64,000 bases of DNA from Eonycteris spelaea (Eukaryota; Chordata; Mammalia; Chiroptera; Pteropodidae): the NCBI GenBank assembly GCA_003508835.1, contig PUFA01000006.1, positions 2,666,001 through 2,730,000 of the forward strand, given 5' to 3'. The translations under genes and the position numbers were made by a program. Positions within the stretch are counted from its first letter, which is position 1; each line of letters starts with the position of its first letter. Positions 1 through 11,700 of this stretch are shown piece after piece. The notes beneath the pieces are model-generated. The model was not told the origin of the DNA, made no database searches, and saw nothing but the letters and a program-made list of their open reading frames with translations.

Positions 1-1066
1 AGCTCCTTATCTCTGGCCTCACACATCTATTCAGGGACAGTCCTATAGACTTAACCTTCACAAAGTCTCTTTCCCTTCCTACTTCCCCTGCTACTCACTG
101 CTGAGATCCTAGACCTCGCTACATGGCTTCAGTTAAAAAAAAAAAAAAAAAGTCTCTTAACTGATTCCTAACCATGGCAATATAACTACTATCATTTATT
201 AGCACCAAGCCCTGCGTTGTTTCCTCCTTTTGATAACCACAAGGGACAGGTTATTTTCTTAATGAAGACACACAGGTTTTGCTAGATTCAGCTACTCATC
301 TGAAATCACTCAGCCAAAAAGCAAGAGTCACATCTAACTCATTCAATGTGTTATTAATCAGGACACGTCATTGGATCGTCCCTGCTGTCATAGGCAGAGT
401 ATGTTCTTAAGCACATGCTTCCCCACTCAGAAAGGGGCTGCCTGCAGAATTACACACATGCTCCTCAGGTTGGCATTTGAGATCTTTTACCAACTTTAAC
501 TCCCATCTTTTTCCTTCAGGTGACTTTAGCGCCTCCCAAATACACTCTCTGCCAGTGATGCATTGCTTAATTTGTTCCTTCCATCTGGAATTCTTAATCT
601 GTTTCTTTCTGTCAGATATTATCCATCCTCTAAGACCTTTCCTCAAAGATTACCATCAAACATCCAGAGCCTTCCAGGTTCTTCCTCAACCAGATATGAT
701 CCCTCCTCTCCGTAACAGTGTGCATTGTTTTTTTCCACAAACATTTACTAAAGGCTTACTATGTGCTGGGTAGTATGCTTAACATTTAATATTGATATGT
801 ATCATAATAATACAGTTTTTATGGGAACACTAAGCTTCAAAGAGAAAACAGAATTTGCCAAAGTTCTCTCCCAGGATTCAAATTTACATCTTTCTAATTC
901 TAAACTCCAATTCTGTACAACCCATCCTAAAACTTCCCTCAAGACAAATGGCTCAAGTCCCCATTTCTGCTCAGTCCCTCTCTTCCCCATCATACTTGTC
1001 AGTGCTCTGCTGCTGGAGAACAAATGCCAGGAGGACCCCAGTTTTGCTTCTTCCTCCCCTCCTTAC
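1..1066 (-). other. CFAP57: CFAP57 intron 4 (partial)
   Basis: This follows the donor GTAAGG after the exon ending at 1067. I found no further CFAP57 exon on the minus strand here, so exon 5 should lie left of the window. It holds an A-run at 135-151 and an old MIR/L2-like stretch around 230-350. Open frames on both strands are short and show no family resemblance. Confidence 0.6.
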
Positions 1067-4000
1067 CCGGATTTCCCTGCTCTCGTGGTAAAAATCCTTT
1101 TCTTCCGCCCTCTCAAACAGGAGAACTCTGCCTGGCCCAGCAGAACAGGCAAATCCCTTTGAATAGGCTGCGATGGCAAACACCTGAGGCATGGTCAGCT
1201 GGCTGTGGCTACTGGCCGTCATGATCTGTTCATAGGAAGGGAGCGGGGAACTGATTGTTGGAAATTCAATCAAACTAGAAAAAGAAAAGAGCATATAAAG
1301 TTTAGAGAGACAATTCCAAGGGATGAATTCTGCTAGGGATGAGAAAGAAGGGCCGTTTTAAGGTGGGAGAAATCACCCGATGCGAGCCCCTTTCCCAGAA
1401 CCAAAACACTACCCTTTGGTTCGGGAATGCCAAACAAACTCCACGGAGAAACTGGAAGGTTGCACATTTATTTGGAGGTCTCACAACTCTGCATGGTCAC
1501 TATAACTACTACTATTATTATTGTTACTATCATCATCATCCTCACTTTAATTTACGAAAAAGTGGTTCAGAGGGATTGAGTTTTCTAAGATCACACAATC
1601 AGTAAGTGGAAGAGCTGAGAAGTGAACCTGGGTGTCTATTTTCTTCCTTCCTCCCTCCCTATCTCCTTCCCCCACCTCCTTCCTCCCCCTCATTTATTCA
1701 TTCAATCATTCATTCATATAACAACATGTATTGGCATCATATCATGTTAACAACTCTGTGAAACAAGTACATGAGACTGACACAGTTTCTGCCCTCGGAA
1801 ACTTAGTCTAGGGGGCATGTGATAAGGACTGCTGGGCGGAGCTGAGTAGGATGGGAGCAGCTAGTCAGCAGGTAGCAAGGATTTTCTGAAGACAGTTACA
1901 GGGGAGGTACACCTATCTGAGATGAGCAGAGGCTGAGATCTCCCAGCTGAGATATGAAGGATGAGCAGGTATGTGTATCTAAGGGAGCTGGATAAGGGTA
2001 TGGGGACAGGGGAACTACACATGACCAAGCCCAGAGGCAAGAGCATGCACAGAGGACATGTGGTCAATAGAGGCCAGAGCTCATGATCCAGGTGTAAAGA
2101 AAGGGTCAGAGTAGCAGGAACATGTGGGTCAAGTTCAGGAGTCTGGGCTTCATTGTTGGAACCCTGGATCCACTAAAGGATTGTGAACACAGTACACTGA
2201 AGGGCATGGAGATTTATTAGGAAGCTCTTAACCAAATCATGACCGAAAAGGAGATGTCATTGGTGTGGGAGATGGTGAAAATGGGTGGACTGAAAGTTAC
2301 TGAGGAAGAAGGGTCTACAGTATGCCATTAGGTTGAGGGCTCAGGCTCTGGAGTCAGACAGACCTAGGTTTAAATCTTGACCTTGCCACTTAACAGTGCT
2401 GTGATCTTGGGAACCTCTTTAAGCCTCAGTTTCTTTGTCTATAAAATGGGCATGATAATATATACTATATAGGGTAAGACTCAAATGAGAATATATATAC
2501 AGTGCTCATGGCAGTGCCTAGTACATGCAATGGTACATTCCAATATGTGTGAGACACAATTATTGGTTGTAGTAGAGTTAAAATTGACAGTTCCCTCCTG
2601 AGCCCTCACTTTGGCCCATATGCTTCTGTAGGATTTCCTGACATTTCCTTGCACTTCTCTGTTGGTCTGTTGCCTCCTACTGAATTGCAGGCTCCTGGAG
2701 GATCTTTGTCCCCAGCATCCAGATGCCTTGCACACTGCAAATGCTTGCTGGACATTTATTTAATTGGTTCAGTAAATTAGGCAGCCATTAGAACATACAT
2801 TTTTGAAAATTCGTAGTTTTGAAAGCTAGTGATACTAACATGCTTATAAAATAAAGTTAGGTGTGAAAATAAAAAGAACTGTATCCAGATGATGGTCGTT
2901 AACTATCAAATTTGTGCTTGAACATAGACGAATATTAGAAAGGCAGAGGGAAAATGAGTTGATTTTTTCCCCCTCTTTAATTCACCGCCCCCCCCCGCCC
3001 CTTCTACCACTGACCTACAGATGTTGCTGTTTCCCCTTAAGAACAGGATCTCTGAAGGCCATTCTCTCTTATGAACTGGATCTCTGAAGGCTGGGAGTCT
3101 CCTCACACACCTGGCACCCCAGGGTATCATCTGTGGCCCCACTTGGGGTGGAGACCCAGGACCTTCTGCATGTAAAGCAGATGTACTAACCACTACACTA
3201 TGGAGCTGGTCCCAATTTATTTTTTATTTTATTATTTTTTTTAATTTGTTAGGCGAAGCAACCCTTGGTTGACCTCACAGATTGCAAGGACCTTGTCAGT
3301 TTATGATCCCTTATTTTTATTGTTTACGTCTACAGCACCTGATCTTCCTAGGTAAAGATGTTATGAGTGATTTTTAAAGAATGCTGTTTTTGGTGTAATG
3401 CTACCGGTACGATGAGTATATTTTTACAGGAGCACCAGCCCAGAGGGGCACCATTACCTCTCTGATTCCTGAATCACCTCCAGGTTCTTCAGGTCGCTGG
3501 TGGGCTCCCTGACCATTATACTTGTCTCCCAGCGTTGATCGCCAGATTCGAAGAGGAGGAGCCTGCCTGTATCAGTGCCAACGACAATCTTGTCTTCAGA
3601 TACCCAGGTATGGGATAGGTAGTTTTGGGGTTCTCCCCTCTGAAAGTTGGTTTGCTTCAGGGTTCCCTCAGCAAAACGGAGAAGTTTAAATATCCCATTT
3701 CCAGTGACACAAACCTGTGTGTTATCCTGGGGACTAAAGCTCACCTGTAAAATGTGAAAGAATAAAAAATAAAAATTTATAAAACTAATCTTGATGGAAT
3801 TATTTCCCATTTTACTAATTAATACTTAGTTCAGGTAGCTCAGAGTAGCCTTTAAACATCATTAAATCATGTAATTTTGATGCCATATTGGATAAGAGCA
3901 CAGATCTACATCCAGTACATTTGTGGGGCCAAGAGTCTTAAACAAGGACACCTACAGAAGTCATTTTGCAAAGGCCAAAAAACAAAATGAGCAGGTCTTG

Positions 4001-7000
4001 ACAATGGCCAAACTCTGTATTCCTGATACACAGAAAACATTCAATAAAAGACAGCTCTTACTATTTTTTTATAATTTGCGTGATACTTATTATGCTGGGA
4101 AGTACCTGGTAGACAGTGTTGTTCTGAGAGTCAGTTCTAATGATGGCCATTACTTTCTGTTTTTCCCATAGCCAATAGACAAGGTTGGACTCTGGAGGTG
4201 ATGTCTGAGTCAACAGGTATTTAGAGTCTGGAGAAAAAGCCATGCTAGTAAATCTCTGAACTGGGAAGTCAAAATTATTAAGGATTTTGCGCTTCCGGCA
4301 AGGGATAGATGACAGTTCATAAATGGTGATCACAGGTTTTTCTTGCACCGTCTCAGAGATAGCAAGATATCGTCGATTGGGACTGATGGACAAGGCCAAC
4401 ATGCCTTGACTCTTGTCTGAGCCTGAAAACAGAGACAAAAGGGGATAATGAGGGTAGAGCATGCTTTTACCAAGATTCAATATGAACCAGGCACAGTGGT
4501 AGGTACTTTTGCTTTCAGGGGCCCCTGCCTTATCTAAAAGATTAAAAATATATTTTGTGACTGCAGTGGTATAGAGAGGAATCGATCCAGGCTGGATTCA
4601 TGATACAGTCATTATTATAATATTCACTTTTTCCTGATTTTCAAATAAATTAAAACTAACTTAATATAGGAGAAAGGAGGCAAGAATATACAAAATGATA
4701 AAGACAGTCTCTTCAATAAATGGTATTGGGAAAATTGGACAGATACATGCAAAATAAAAGAAACTGTATATAAGAATGAACTCAAAATGGATTAAAGACT
4801 TAAATGTAAGACCTGAAACCATAAAACTTCCAGAAGAAAAACATAGGCAGTAAACTCTGATATTGCTAACAGTAACTTATTTTAGGATATATCTCCTCGG
4901 GCTAGTGAAACAAAACAAAACAAACAAACAAACAAACAAAAAAAAAGAAAAATAAACAAACGGGACTACCTCAAACTAAAAAGTTTTTGTACAGCAAAGG
5001 AAACCATCAACAAAACAAAGAGACTACTGGCTGCTTGGAAGAAGATATTCACTAATGATATATCTAGTAAGAGGTTAATATACAAAATACATAAAAAATT
5101 CATACAACTCAACAACAATAAAAACAAACAATCCAATTAAAAAATGGGCAGAAAACCTCCAAAGATATTTCTCCAAAGAAGAAATACAGATGGCCAATAG
5201 ACATATGAAAAGATGTTCAAGGTTACTAATTATCAGAGAAATGCAAATTAAAACCACAATGAGATATCGTCTCATATCTGTCAGAATGGCTTTCATCACT
5301 AAATCAAAGAACAACAAGTGTTGGCGAGGATTCAGAGAAAAGGGAACTCTCATACACTGTTGGTGGGACTGCAAATTGGTACACCTACTATGGAAAACAG
5401 TCTGGAGGTTTCTCAAAAAATTAGAAATGGATATTCCTTTTGACCCAGCAACTGCACTTCTGGGTATTTATCCAAAGAAAACCAAAAAATAATTCATAAA
5501 GATCTATGCATCCCTAAATTTTTCAGGGCAGCACAATTTACAATAGCCATGATAGGGAAGCAACCTAAATGCCATCAACAGATGACCAGATAGAGAAGCT
5601 ATGGTTCATATATATAATGGACTATTACTCAGCCATTAAAAAAATGAAATCCTACTATATGCAACCTAGAGGTTATAATGCTGAGTGAAATAAGTCAGAT
5701 AGAGAAAGCTAAATACCGTATGATTTCACTTATATGTGGAATCTAAGGAACAAAAAACCCAAACTAATCAAAAACAGACTTGTAAATATAAAGGACAATC
5801 TGGTGACAGCCAGAGGGGAGTGGGGTTGAGGGACTGGGAAAATGGGGTGAAAAGTTAAAGAAGTAAATTAGTAGTTGATATATGGTCACAGCATAGGGAA
5901 TGCAATTAGCATTAATGTATTGACTAGGCGGAGAGCCAGGGGAGAGAAAGAACAATTATGGGAACTGTTTTATAAGTTATATAAATGTCTAACCAATGTA
6001 CTGTATACTTGAAACAATAAGATAAAATTTAAAAATAAATTAAAATAAATTAAAATGAAAACATTTTCTTGGACCTCTAAATGCAATATGGGCCCTAGGC
6101 TGTGTGTCCATTGTGCCTTGTGGATAAATCCTCAACTCAGTTAACAGCAACCTCATCCTTCTGCTTAATCAGGCCAAAAACCTTGCTGCTTCTTTTTCTC
6201 TTCCACCCTCATAGGGTCTATGAGGAAATCTGTTACCTGCACTTTCAAAATAAATTCAGAATTTTATCTCTTTTTACCATCCCTATTGCCTACAACCTAC
6301 TCCATGACACCAGTGTCGCTCACCTGGATTATAGCAATAGTCTCTCAGCGGGTCTCCTGTCGAAACATGAGTCAGATCATGTTGCTTTGCTCAGAATCCC
6401 CTCATGACCTCTCATTTCACTCAGAGTAAGAGCCTATGATTTAAAGCCTTATGTGATGTTGTTCCCCATTACTTGTCTGCACCTTTCGCCCCCACTCCAT
6501 TTCTAGCCACACTGCCTCCTCGCTACAACCCTAACACAATGAACATCCTCCTAACTCTGAGCCTCAAAGGTGAAAGGCAAAACTATAAAGCATAAAAGAG
6601 ATAATATAGGAGAATGTTGATCATCTTGGCTTAAACAACTACCTGAACAAGACACAAAGAATGAAAATGTTAATTAAACTTGGACTTCATTAAAACTAAG
6701 AATTGTGTCCATTAAGATACCATAAGAAGGGAGAAAAAACACAAGCCCAAAACTGGAAGAAATTACTCGCAATACATATATCTGACAAAGAATTTGTACA
6801 CCATATATGAAGCGTGCTCAGAAGTATAAGAAAATTACCTGAAAAAGCAAAGAAAATGGGTAAAAGACATGAATAGGTATTTCACAGAGAACTAAATAGG
6901 AATAGCCCATTAACGTGTGAAAAAACATTCATCTTCATTAATAATAGAAATGCATACTAAAACCAATAAGATACCCTTTTTCAATTACTAGATTAGTAAA

Positions 7001-8127
7001 AAATTAGGAAATTGGACAATCCCAAAGGTTGATGAGGTTGTGGAAGGATGGCAACTCTCATGAGCTCTTGATGACAGTGTAAACTGTTACTACCACATTA
7101 ACCAGTAATTTTAGTCCTAGCTGTGTGCCCTGGAGAATTGCTGTTCAAGTGGATGAACATACATGGATGAGAGAATTTTATATTGACATGGTTTGCAATA
7201 GAAAAAAAATCATTGTTTGTAAAATGTCCATCAACACTAGAATAGACAGATATATTTGAGACATTAGATTCATGGGATGGGATAAAATAAACTCAAGATG
7301 CATGTAATATGTATGAAGATGTATGACTTCAAAAGCATGAATAAAAGAAGTAAGTCAAAGAATATATATACTACGATTCCATTTATGCAAAGTTAGTAAA
7401 TAGTGAAAACAAAACTTTATCTTACATGGGGGGGTTACACAAATATGGTAAAACTATATGCAGAAAGAGGGGGAAAAAGAGAATAAGTTGTGGAAATCAT
7501 GTATATCATCAACAGTGAACAAAAACAAATGTAATATTATACAAATGATTATTTGTGACCAGATAATATCACTAGTGTCTTAGTCATGCATGAATTCAAA
7601 AGGTGCTGGAATGAGGGGGGTGCACGCTGGAAAACTGTGTTAGACAACTCAAAAAGTGGCCCAGGTCATGACAAAGACAATGATATTGATGATGCATGAA
7701 AAGAGACTCTTAAAAATAAATTTTTTCCCATTAAATCACAGTGAAAAAAGTACTTTTAAATTAACACTATTTTACATGTGATTTTAACTATGTATGTGTG
7801 ATTAAGCTATATGTTAAATAATGCATGTAGGTATGTATTTCGTCTACATTTACAAAGCTATACGTTTATTCAAGTTGGACAAAAAACTTTTCTTTTCAAT
7901 CGTGCTGAGATTATGGAGTTATATTTGCCACATAAGGTTAATGTATGCGTCAGGATAGAAAGGGTTTTACCTGGAATGAATTTTTGCCACTTCTGATCCA
8001 TATTGTACTTCACACAGTGATTTCCTGAAGGGAATATAATGATCTGTTCATCGAAGAAGAAGATATTGTTGGCCACGTGAGCTCGAAGACCAAAAACATG
8101 CAGTGCCTGAGCTACCACGGTCGACAT
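1067..8127 (-). CDS. CFAP57: CFAP57 (WDR65), 5' part: first four coding exons, gene continues past the left edge
   Basis: Cilia- and flagella-associated protein 57 is a WD40-repeat axonemal protein of motile cilia, linked in the literature to inner dynein arm assembly near the nexin-dynein regulatory complex. Coding exons on the minus strand: 8127-7971 (residues 1-52 plus one base), 4422-4106, 3744-3458 and 1274-1067. The sum is 969 nt (323 codons) with phases 1/0/2/0 agreeing and AG/GT at every junction. The ATG at 8127 opens [15 protein letters not shown], as in the family. Beta-propeller blade signatures are visible: [37 protein letters not shown] and [16 protein letters not shown]. The full mammalian protein is about 1,250 residues, so the rest of the propeller and the long coiled coil lie outside the window. 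Intron 1 holds two L1 fragments antisense to the gene; intron 3 holds a tRNA-derived SINE and a MIR. It shares a divergent promoter with EBNA1BP2. Identity is by recalled family sequence; reading frame and splicing are seen directly. Confidence 0.95.
1760..2300 (+). repeat. Ancient L2-like repeat
   Basis: In order it carries degraded phrases of an old mammalian interspersed repeat (TCTGCCCTCGGAAACTTAGT, then CCAAGCCCAGAGGCAAGAGC, GTCTGGGCTTCATT), also found at 13620-14340 and 20655-21500. The family name is tentative. Confidence 0.4.
2328..2545 (+). repeat. MIR SINE
   Basis: Near-complete MIR: CTCTGGAGTCAGACAGACCT, CTTGCCACTTAACAG, CTCAGTTTCTTTGTCTATAA and GCAGTGCCTAGTACAT occur in the right order. 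Confidence 0.85.
2945..3214 (-). repeat. tRNA-derived SINE (full head), unnamed family
   Basis: On the minus strand the head reads CTCCATAGTGTAGTGGTTAG then ...AAGGTCCTGGGTCTCCACCC, which lines up with A- and B-box regions of a tRNA (tRNA-Val-like, by memory). A unique body and an A-rich tail near 2950 follow. It is not Alu, B1, B2 or CAN. It lies in CFAP57 intron 3, sense to the gene. Confidence 0.7.
4690..6056 (+). mobile_element. L1 LINE, 5'-truncated, 3' ORF2 and 3' UTR
   Basis: The 3' part of ORF2 is readable, with a 100-codon frame at 5190-5492 containing [20 protein letters not shown] and [13 protein letters not shown], the usual L1 ORF2 C-terminal region. A 3' UTR and A-rich tail (about 6010-6056) follow. 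The good frame suggests moderate youth. It lies in CFAP57 intron 1, antisense to the gene. Confidence 0.85.
4907..4950 (+). repeat. (AAAC)n microsatellite inside the L1
   Basis: Repeated CAAA/AAAC units followed by an A-run within the L1 ORF2 portion. Confidence 0.85.
6080..6569 (-). repeat. Ancient L2-like repeat
   Basis: The part around 6430-6540 (AGCCACACTGCCTCCTCGCT and flanks) is the complement of phrases in other old repeats of this window. I judge it L2-type or related, from memory. Confidence 0.4.
6570..7690 (+). mobile_element. Old L1 fragment (3' region)
   Basis: The sequence keeps the order of L1 ORF2 3' phrases (ACATGAATAGGTATTTCACA, then AATGCATACTAAAACCAATA, then 3' UTR-like DNA) at lower identity and without an open frame. 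It is older than the neighbouring L1. Confidence 0.6.
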
Positions 8128-8461
8128 GGTCCTTGGCCAAAGAGTTCTGTAAAGACCCAGAGCGGCAAGTGAGCGTAGAGAATCGCCCCGCCCCGGACAC
8201 GCCCCTGACCCACCTCCGGACTCCTCCTCCGCCCCCTCCGGCGCCCCTCACCCCGACCCTCCCCGAGACTCCTGCTTCTCCCCTTTCCTTTGCACCCTTG
8301 CGACTTCCTGCTCCTTCTGACGACCACCAAATAGGTACCCGCTCCCACCTCTCACTTCTCTTCTTCGAGTCACCAGCTCACACGTGTTTCTAGGGGTAGT
8401 ACTCCTACTGTAGCACTCTTACGGAACCTAAGCAACCCGGGCACTTTCAGAGGCGGGAGCG

Positions 8462-8475
8462 GTTCCTATAGCAAC
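8462..8475. promoter_or_regulatory. X-box (RFX site) in the CFAP57/EBNA1BP2 promoter
   Basis: GTTCCTATAGCAAC fits the X-box form RYYNYY-N(1-3)-RRNRAC with a 2-nt spacer and an exact AGCAAC half-site. RFX2/RFX3 bind such sites in promoters of motile-cilia genes, which suits CFAP57. A second half-site (AAGCAAC, 8430-8436) lies just upstream with a poor partner. Binding is inferred from the motif alone. Confidence 0.6.
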
Positions 8476-8481
8476 GGCAAA

Positions 8482-8515
8482 CAGGAAGTGTGGATCTGCG
8501 GCCGGAAGCGGAAGT
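8482..8515 (+). promoter_or_regulatory. Cluster of ETS/GABP-type motifs
   Basis: Three GGAAG cores occur close together: ACAGGAAGTG, then GCCGGAAGC directly followed by GGAAGTTA. Paired ETS sites are usual in TATA-less promoters of housekeeping ribosome-biogenesis genes, so they probably serve EBNA1BP2. Motif-level evidence only. Confidence 0.5.
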
Positions 8516-8630
8516 TACTATCGGGAAGTTTCGCGGCAGTGAGTAGTTGGCGTTGGAGTGTTTCGGGTCCACGTGGAGTCGCGGTGAAGGTAGGGAGGGG
8601 GCTGAAGGCAGGCGACAGAGGAGAGAGGCG

Positions 8631-8640
8631 CCCTTTTCCT
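8631..8640 (+). promoter_or_regulatory. Candidate pyrimidine (TCT/5'TOP-like) initiator of EBNA1BP2
   Basis: CCCTTTTCCT sits in an otherwise purine- and GC-rich stretch, 62-71 nt before the ATG. Translation-machinery genes often start transcription at a C within such a tract. That this is the start site is an inference. Confidence 0.3.
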
Positions 8641-8701
8641 GCGGCGCGGGCCTCGGCCTACTCCGCTTCCTCCGGTAGGTGTTGGACGTGCGCGCTGCGA
8701 G

Positions 8702-11700
8702 ATGGACACTCCCCCGCTTTCAGGTTCGGACTCGGATTCTGATGATTCTCTTGTCACAGACCGAGAGGTAGGTGTCAGCCGAGCTGGAGGGCTCGGTGCT
8801 GGAGAAGCCCTTACTCCCCTAGTACTTACCGCCGATCTGGTCCTGCAGTTGCAGGATGCGTTTTCTCGAGGGCTCCTGAAGCCAGGCCTAAATGTCGTGC
8901 TAGAGGGGCCGAAGAAAGCCGTGAACAACGTGGTGAGCTCGGGCGCCAGGTCGGGGGTTCTCGGGCGTGAGATAAGCATAAGGAACTGTTGCGCTTGGGT
9001 GACTCAGTTCTTGTTCCAGGAAAGACGCAATCTGCACATTGTCAAGAGGGTCAGTTGTCAGGATATTGGGGGTTAACACTTTGTCGGTTGGCCTAGCACT
9101 CTGGACTTGGGAGAGACAAATTCAGGTTTCCATTCTTAGAAGCTCAGTCTCTGAATTTCTTAGAATGGCCTGAAGCAGTGTTTGGCTGAATTCAAGCGGG
9201 ATCTGGAATGGGTTGAAAGGCTTGATGTTACCCTCGATCCGGTGCCAGAAATCAGTGGACCTCAGTCAACATCTCAGAACAAGGATCAGAAAACTGTTGA
9301 TCCAGAAGATGACTTCCAGCGGGAGATGAGCTTGTATGTATGTTTTCAAATGTGGGAGAAGTTGTTGGTCCCTGTACTAGAGAAGGGGAGAGGAGGAAAG
9401 TGCTGAGCCTGTACTTTTCAGAAGTTATCTTAAGCCTGGGAGCAGGGAGGAAGGCTTCTTTTGACTAAGAAGAGCTAAAGGTTTTTGTGCATTCAATTAT
9501 TAGAAAAAAATTTGTTTATGGAAAGTTCTTATATGACCTTTTTTAATGACTACATAAGAATTCATAATTGGCATTCGTTTATACTTTTAGAGTGGTTATT
9601 CTCTTAAAATACTAATTCATTTTCAGCAGTACTTCCCACCCCCCTTTTTAAAAAAAGCATTTGGTTAAATTTCTCATAGATATCAAGGTAATGGGGTTTT
9701 ATTATAGTTTTTGTTTGTGTGTTTGTTCTTGCTGGTGTTGAGTCTTTCTGACCTTGGGTAACTCCTGAGGAGCAGCGTGAAGGAATGTAAGGCCTCTTCT
9801 CCTTAGATTATTCACACTTTGTCCTACATCCTCAGCTATCGTCAGGCCCAGGCCGCAGTGCTTGCAGTATTACCCCGCCTCCATCAGCTCAAAGTCCCTA
9901 CTAAGCGGCCCACTGATTATTTTGCAGAGATGGCCAAGTCTGATCAGCAGATGCAGAAGGTAAGAAATAGGGACTTTTTTCCTGGAAAGCCGGGGCATTG
10001 TGCTTAAATATATTCAGCTGGCTTACCTTCTATAAGGAACTGGTTGTTAGAGGACAATTACTATTTGTTTATTTCAGACTCATGCCAATCACCACCAATT
10101 AGGTAAATATAAGGATGACTTTTTCCTAATTTAAACAATTAAGTGGAGGAAAAGTACTGGAAAAAGTGTGGTCCCTGGGATAAAGATGGTCTTTGTATTT
10201 TTTAGTTGGCATGATCATGCCATGGTGTGCAGAAAAAACACTGTTCTTGTTCTTGCTAGTGGGCAGTGCTACAACTTGTAGACAATTTATTTTATCTGGG
10301 TCTCAGTTTTCTGTAAAATGAGCGATTAGTGTATGGCTCAGATACAGTATAATTTATTAGAGTTAGGTAGCACTTGGTCCTCCTTTAACTTTGGGAGGAA
10401 GAGAATTGCCAAAATCTAATCCAGGATGTTTTGAAATAGTTCCCTTGGGTCATAAGCTGGCTTTTAGGGAGCTCTTATCTTGGTGGTACGTAGGGAAGCT
10501 AATCTAGAGATAAGCCCAGATACACCTCTGTACATACACACTGACAGCTCTCCATCCTTTACCTGAAATGTGTATGTTTGATGGAAAAGGCTAGGTGCCT
10601 GATATCTGTTGGAGTTTATGTGGTGTATTGGAGAAGGGAACTGGGGCTGCATGCTAGTAGGTTCACTTCAGTCTGCACACAGTAGGGATGGGGAGAAGTT
10701 AATTTCTCCTGGCAAAACCGCAAGTATTCCGTTTTGTATAATGGAACAAATAGCACACTGGGAGTGGGACGGTCACTTTAAAGTTTTAGTTCCACTGCTG
10801 ATACATTTGGTATCTTGGACAAGTGCTTAGCCTTTGGGGCTCATTGTCCTCATGTGTAAAATACAAGGCTTGGAATAAATGATTACAAGTTTCCTTTGAG
10901 CTCCATAGTTGGCAGAACTAGGAATATCTATTTGTCTTCTGTTCCCGTGCACCCTAAGTAGTGGTCATCCCAGATTCAAATAACATAAGCTGACAACATT
11001 CATTTTGTGTTTTAGATTCGACAGAAACTGCAGGCTAAACAGGCTGCCATGGAGAAATCTGAAAAGGCTAAGCAACTGCGAGCACTTAGGAAATATGGAA
11101 AGAAGGTGAGAAGGAAAGTGTGTGGGGGATAGGATGAGGCTGAGTGTGTTTGTCAGGTCAGATTGCTATGGTTTGATTTGGTTCCATGCCCCGTATGTGT
11201 TCAGTCATGTGTTTATTATCTCATAGTGGGTTGTGTGTGTTAGTATTCATGAGCACAGTCTTTCCTGGATGCCAGCATGTCACCAGGAGTAGTGTGGTAA
11301 CTGCAAGTGAGTATTTACCTCTCTGGGCTTCAGTTTGCACATCTATACAGTGAAGAGTTAGGTCTAGGTCAGTGGTTCCCAAACCTGATCTCACAGCAGA
11401 ATCACCTGGGGAAATTTTTTAAAACCGATTCCTAGGCTTCAGAATCTATGGGAGTTTGCATGTTTTCTTCCATTCTCCCAAAAGCCTCTCAGATGATTCC
11501 ACTATGCATCCCAGTTTGAAAATCACTGGCCTGGATGATTATAGAGTCCTTAAAGGAGTCATATTATTGACTGTCATCCAGTCTGAGAGACAAAGCACCT
11601 GTGTGTTTGAACTGTGAATGTTTGAGTTGTAATGTAAAATCAGAGCAGGCATACCATGAGACTTTAGGGTTGTGAGTAGAAATATGTGTGAGGAAGATAG

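Larger units (their letters stand above)
8128..8701. promoter_or_regulatory. Bidirectional CpG-island promoter between CFAP57 and EBNA1BP2
   Basis: The two ATGs (8127 minus, 8702 plus) are head-to-head, 574 bp apart. The segment is GC-rich with many CpGs, unlike the AT-rich introns beside it, and the island appears to continue to about 8960 over exons 1-2 of EBNA1BP2. It contains an RFX X-box match (8462-8475), a cluster of ETS-type GGAAG motifs (8482-8515), GC-box-like runs and a pyrimidine tract (8631-8640) that could be the EBNA1BP2 start. No TATA box is evident. Transcription starts are inferred, not seen. Confidence 0.8.

Noticed and set aside
3150..3214. tRNA-like sequence on the minus strand
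   Set aside because: It is the head of a SINE: it has A/B-box-like sequence but no sound acceptor stem and continues into a SINE body and A-tail.
5190..5492. 100-codon plus-strand frame in CFAP57 intron 1
   Set aside because: It is the C-terminal part of L1 ORF2, not a host gene.
8103..8393. Open frames on both strands in the CFAP57/EBNA1BP2 promoter island (also 8112-8348 and 8518-8979 minus)
   Set aside because: GC-rich DNA has few stops; the translations are Pro/Arg/Gly-rich and unlike any family, and they overlap promoter motifs or real exons in other frames.
8488..8742. Plus-strand frame overlapping the EBNA1BP2 start
   Set aside because: It is out of frame with EBNA1BP2, whose own ATG at 8702 begins the conserved N terminus.
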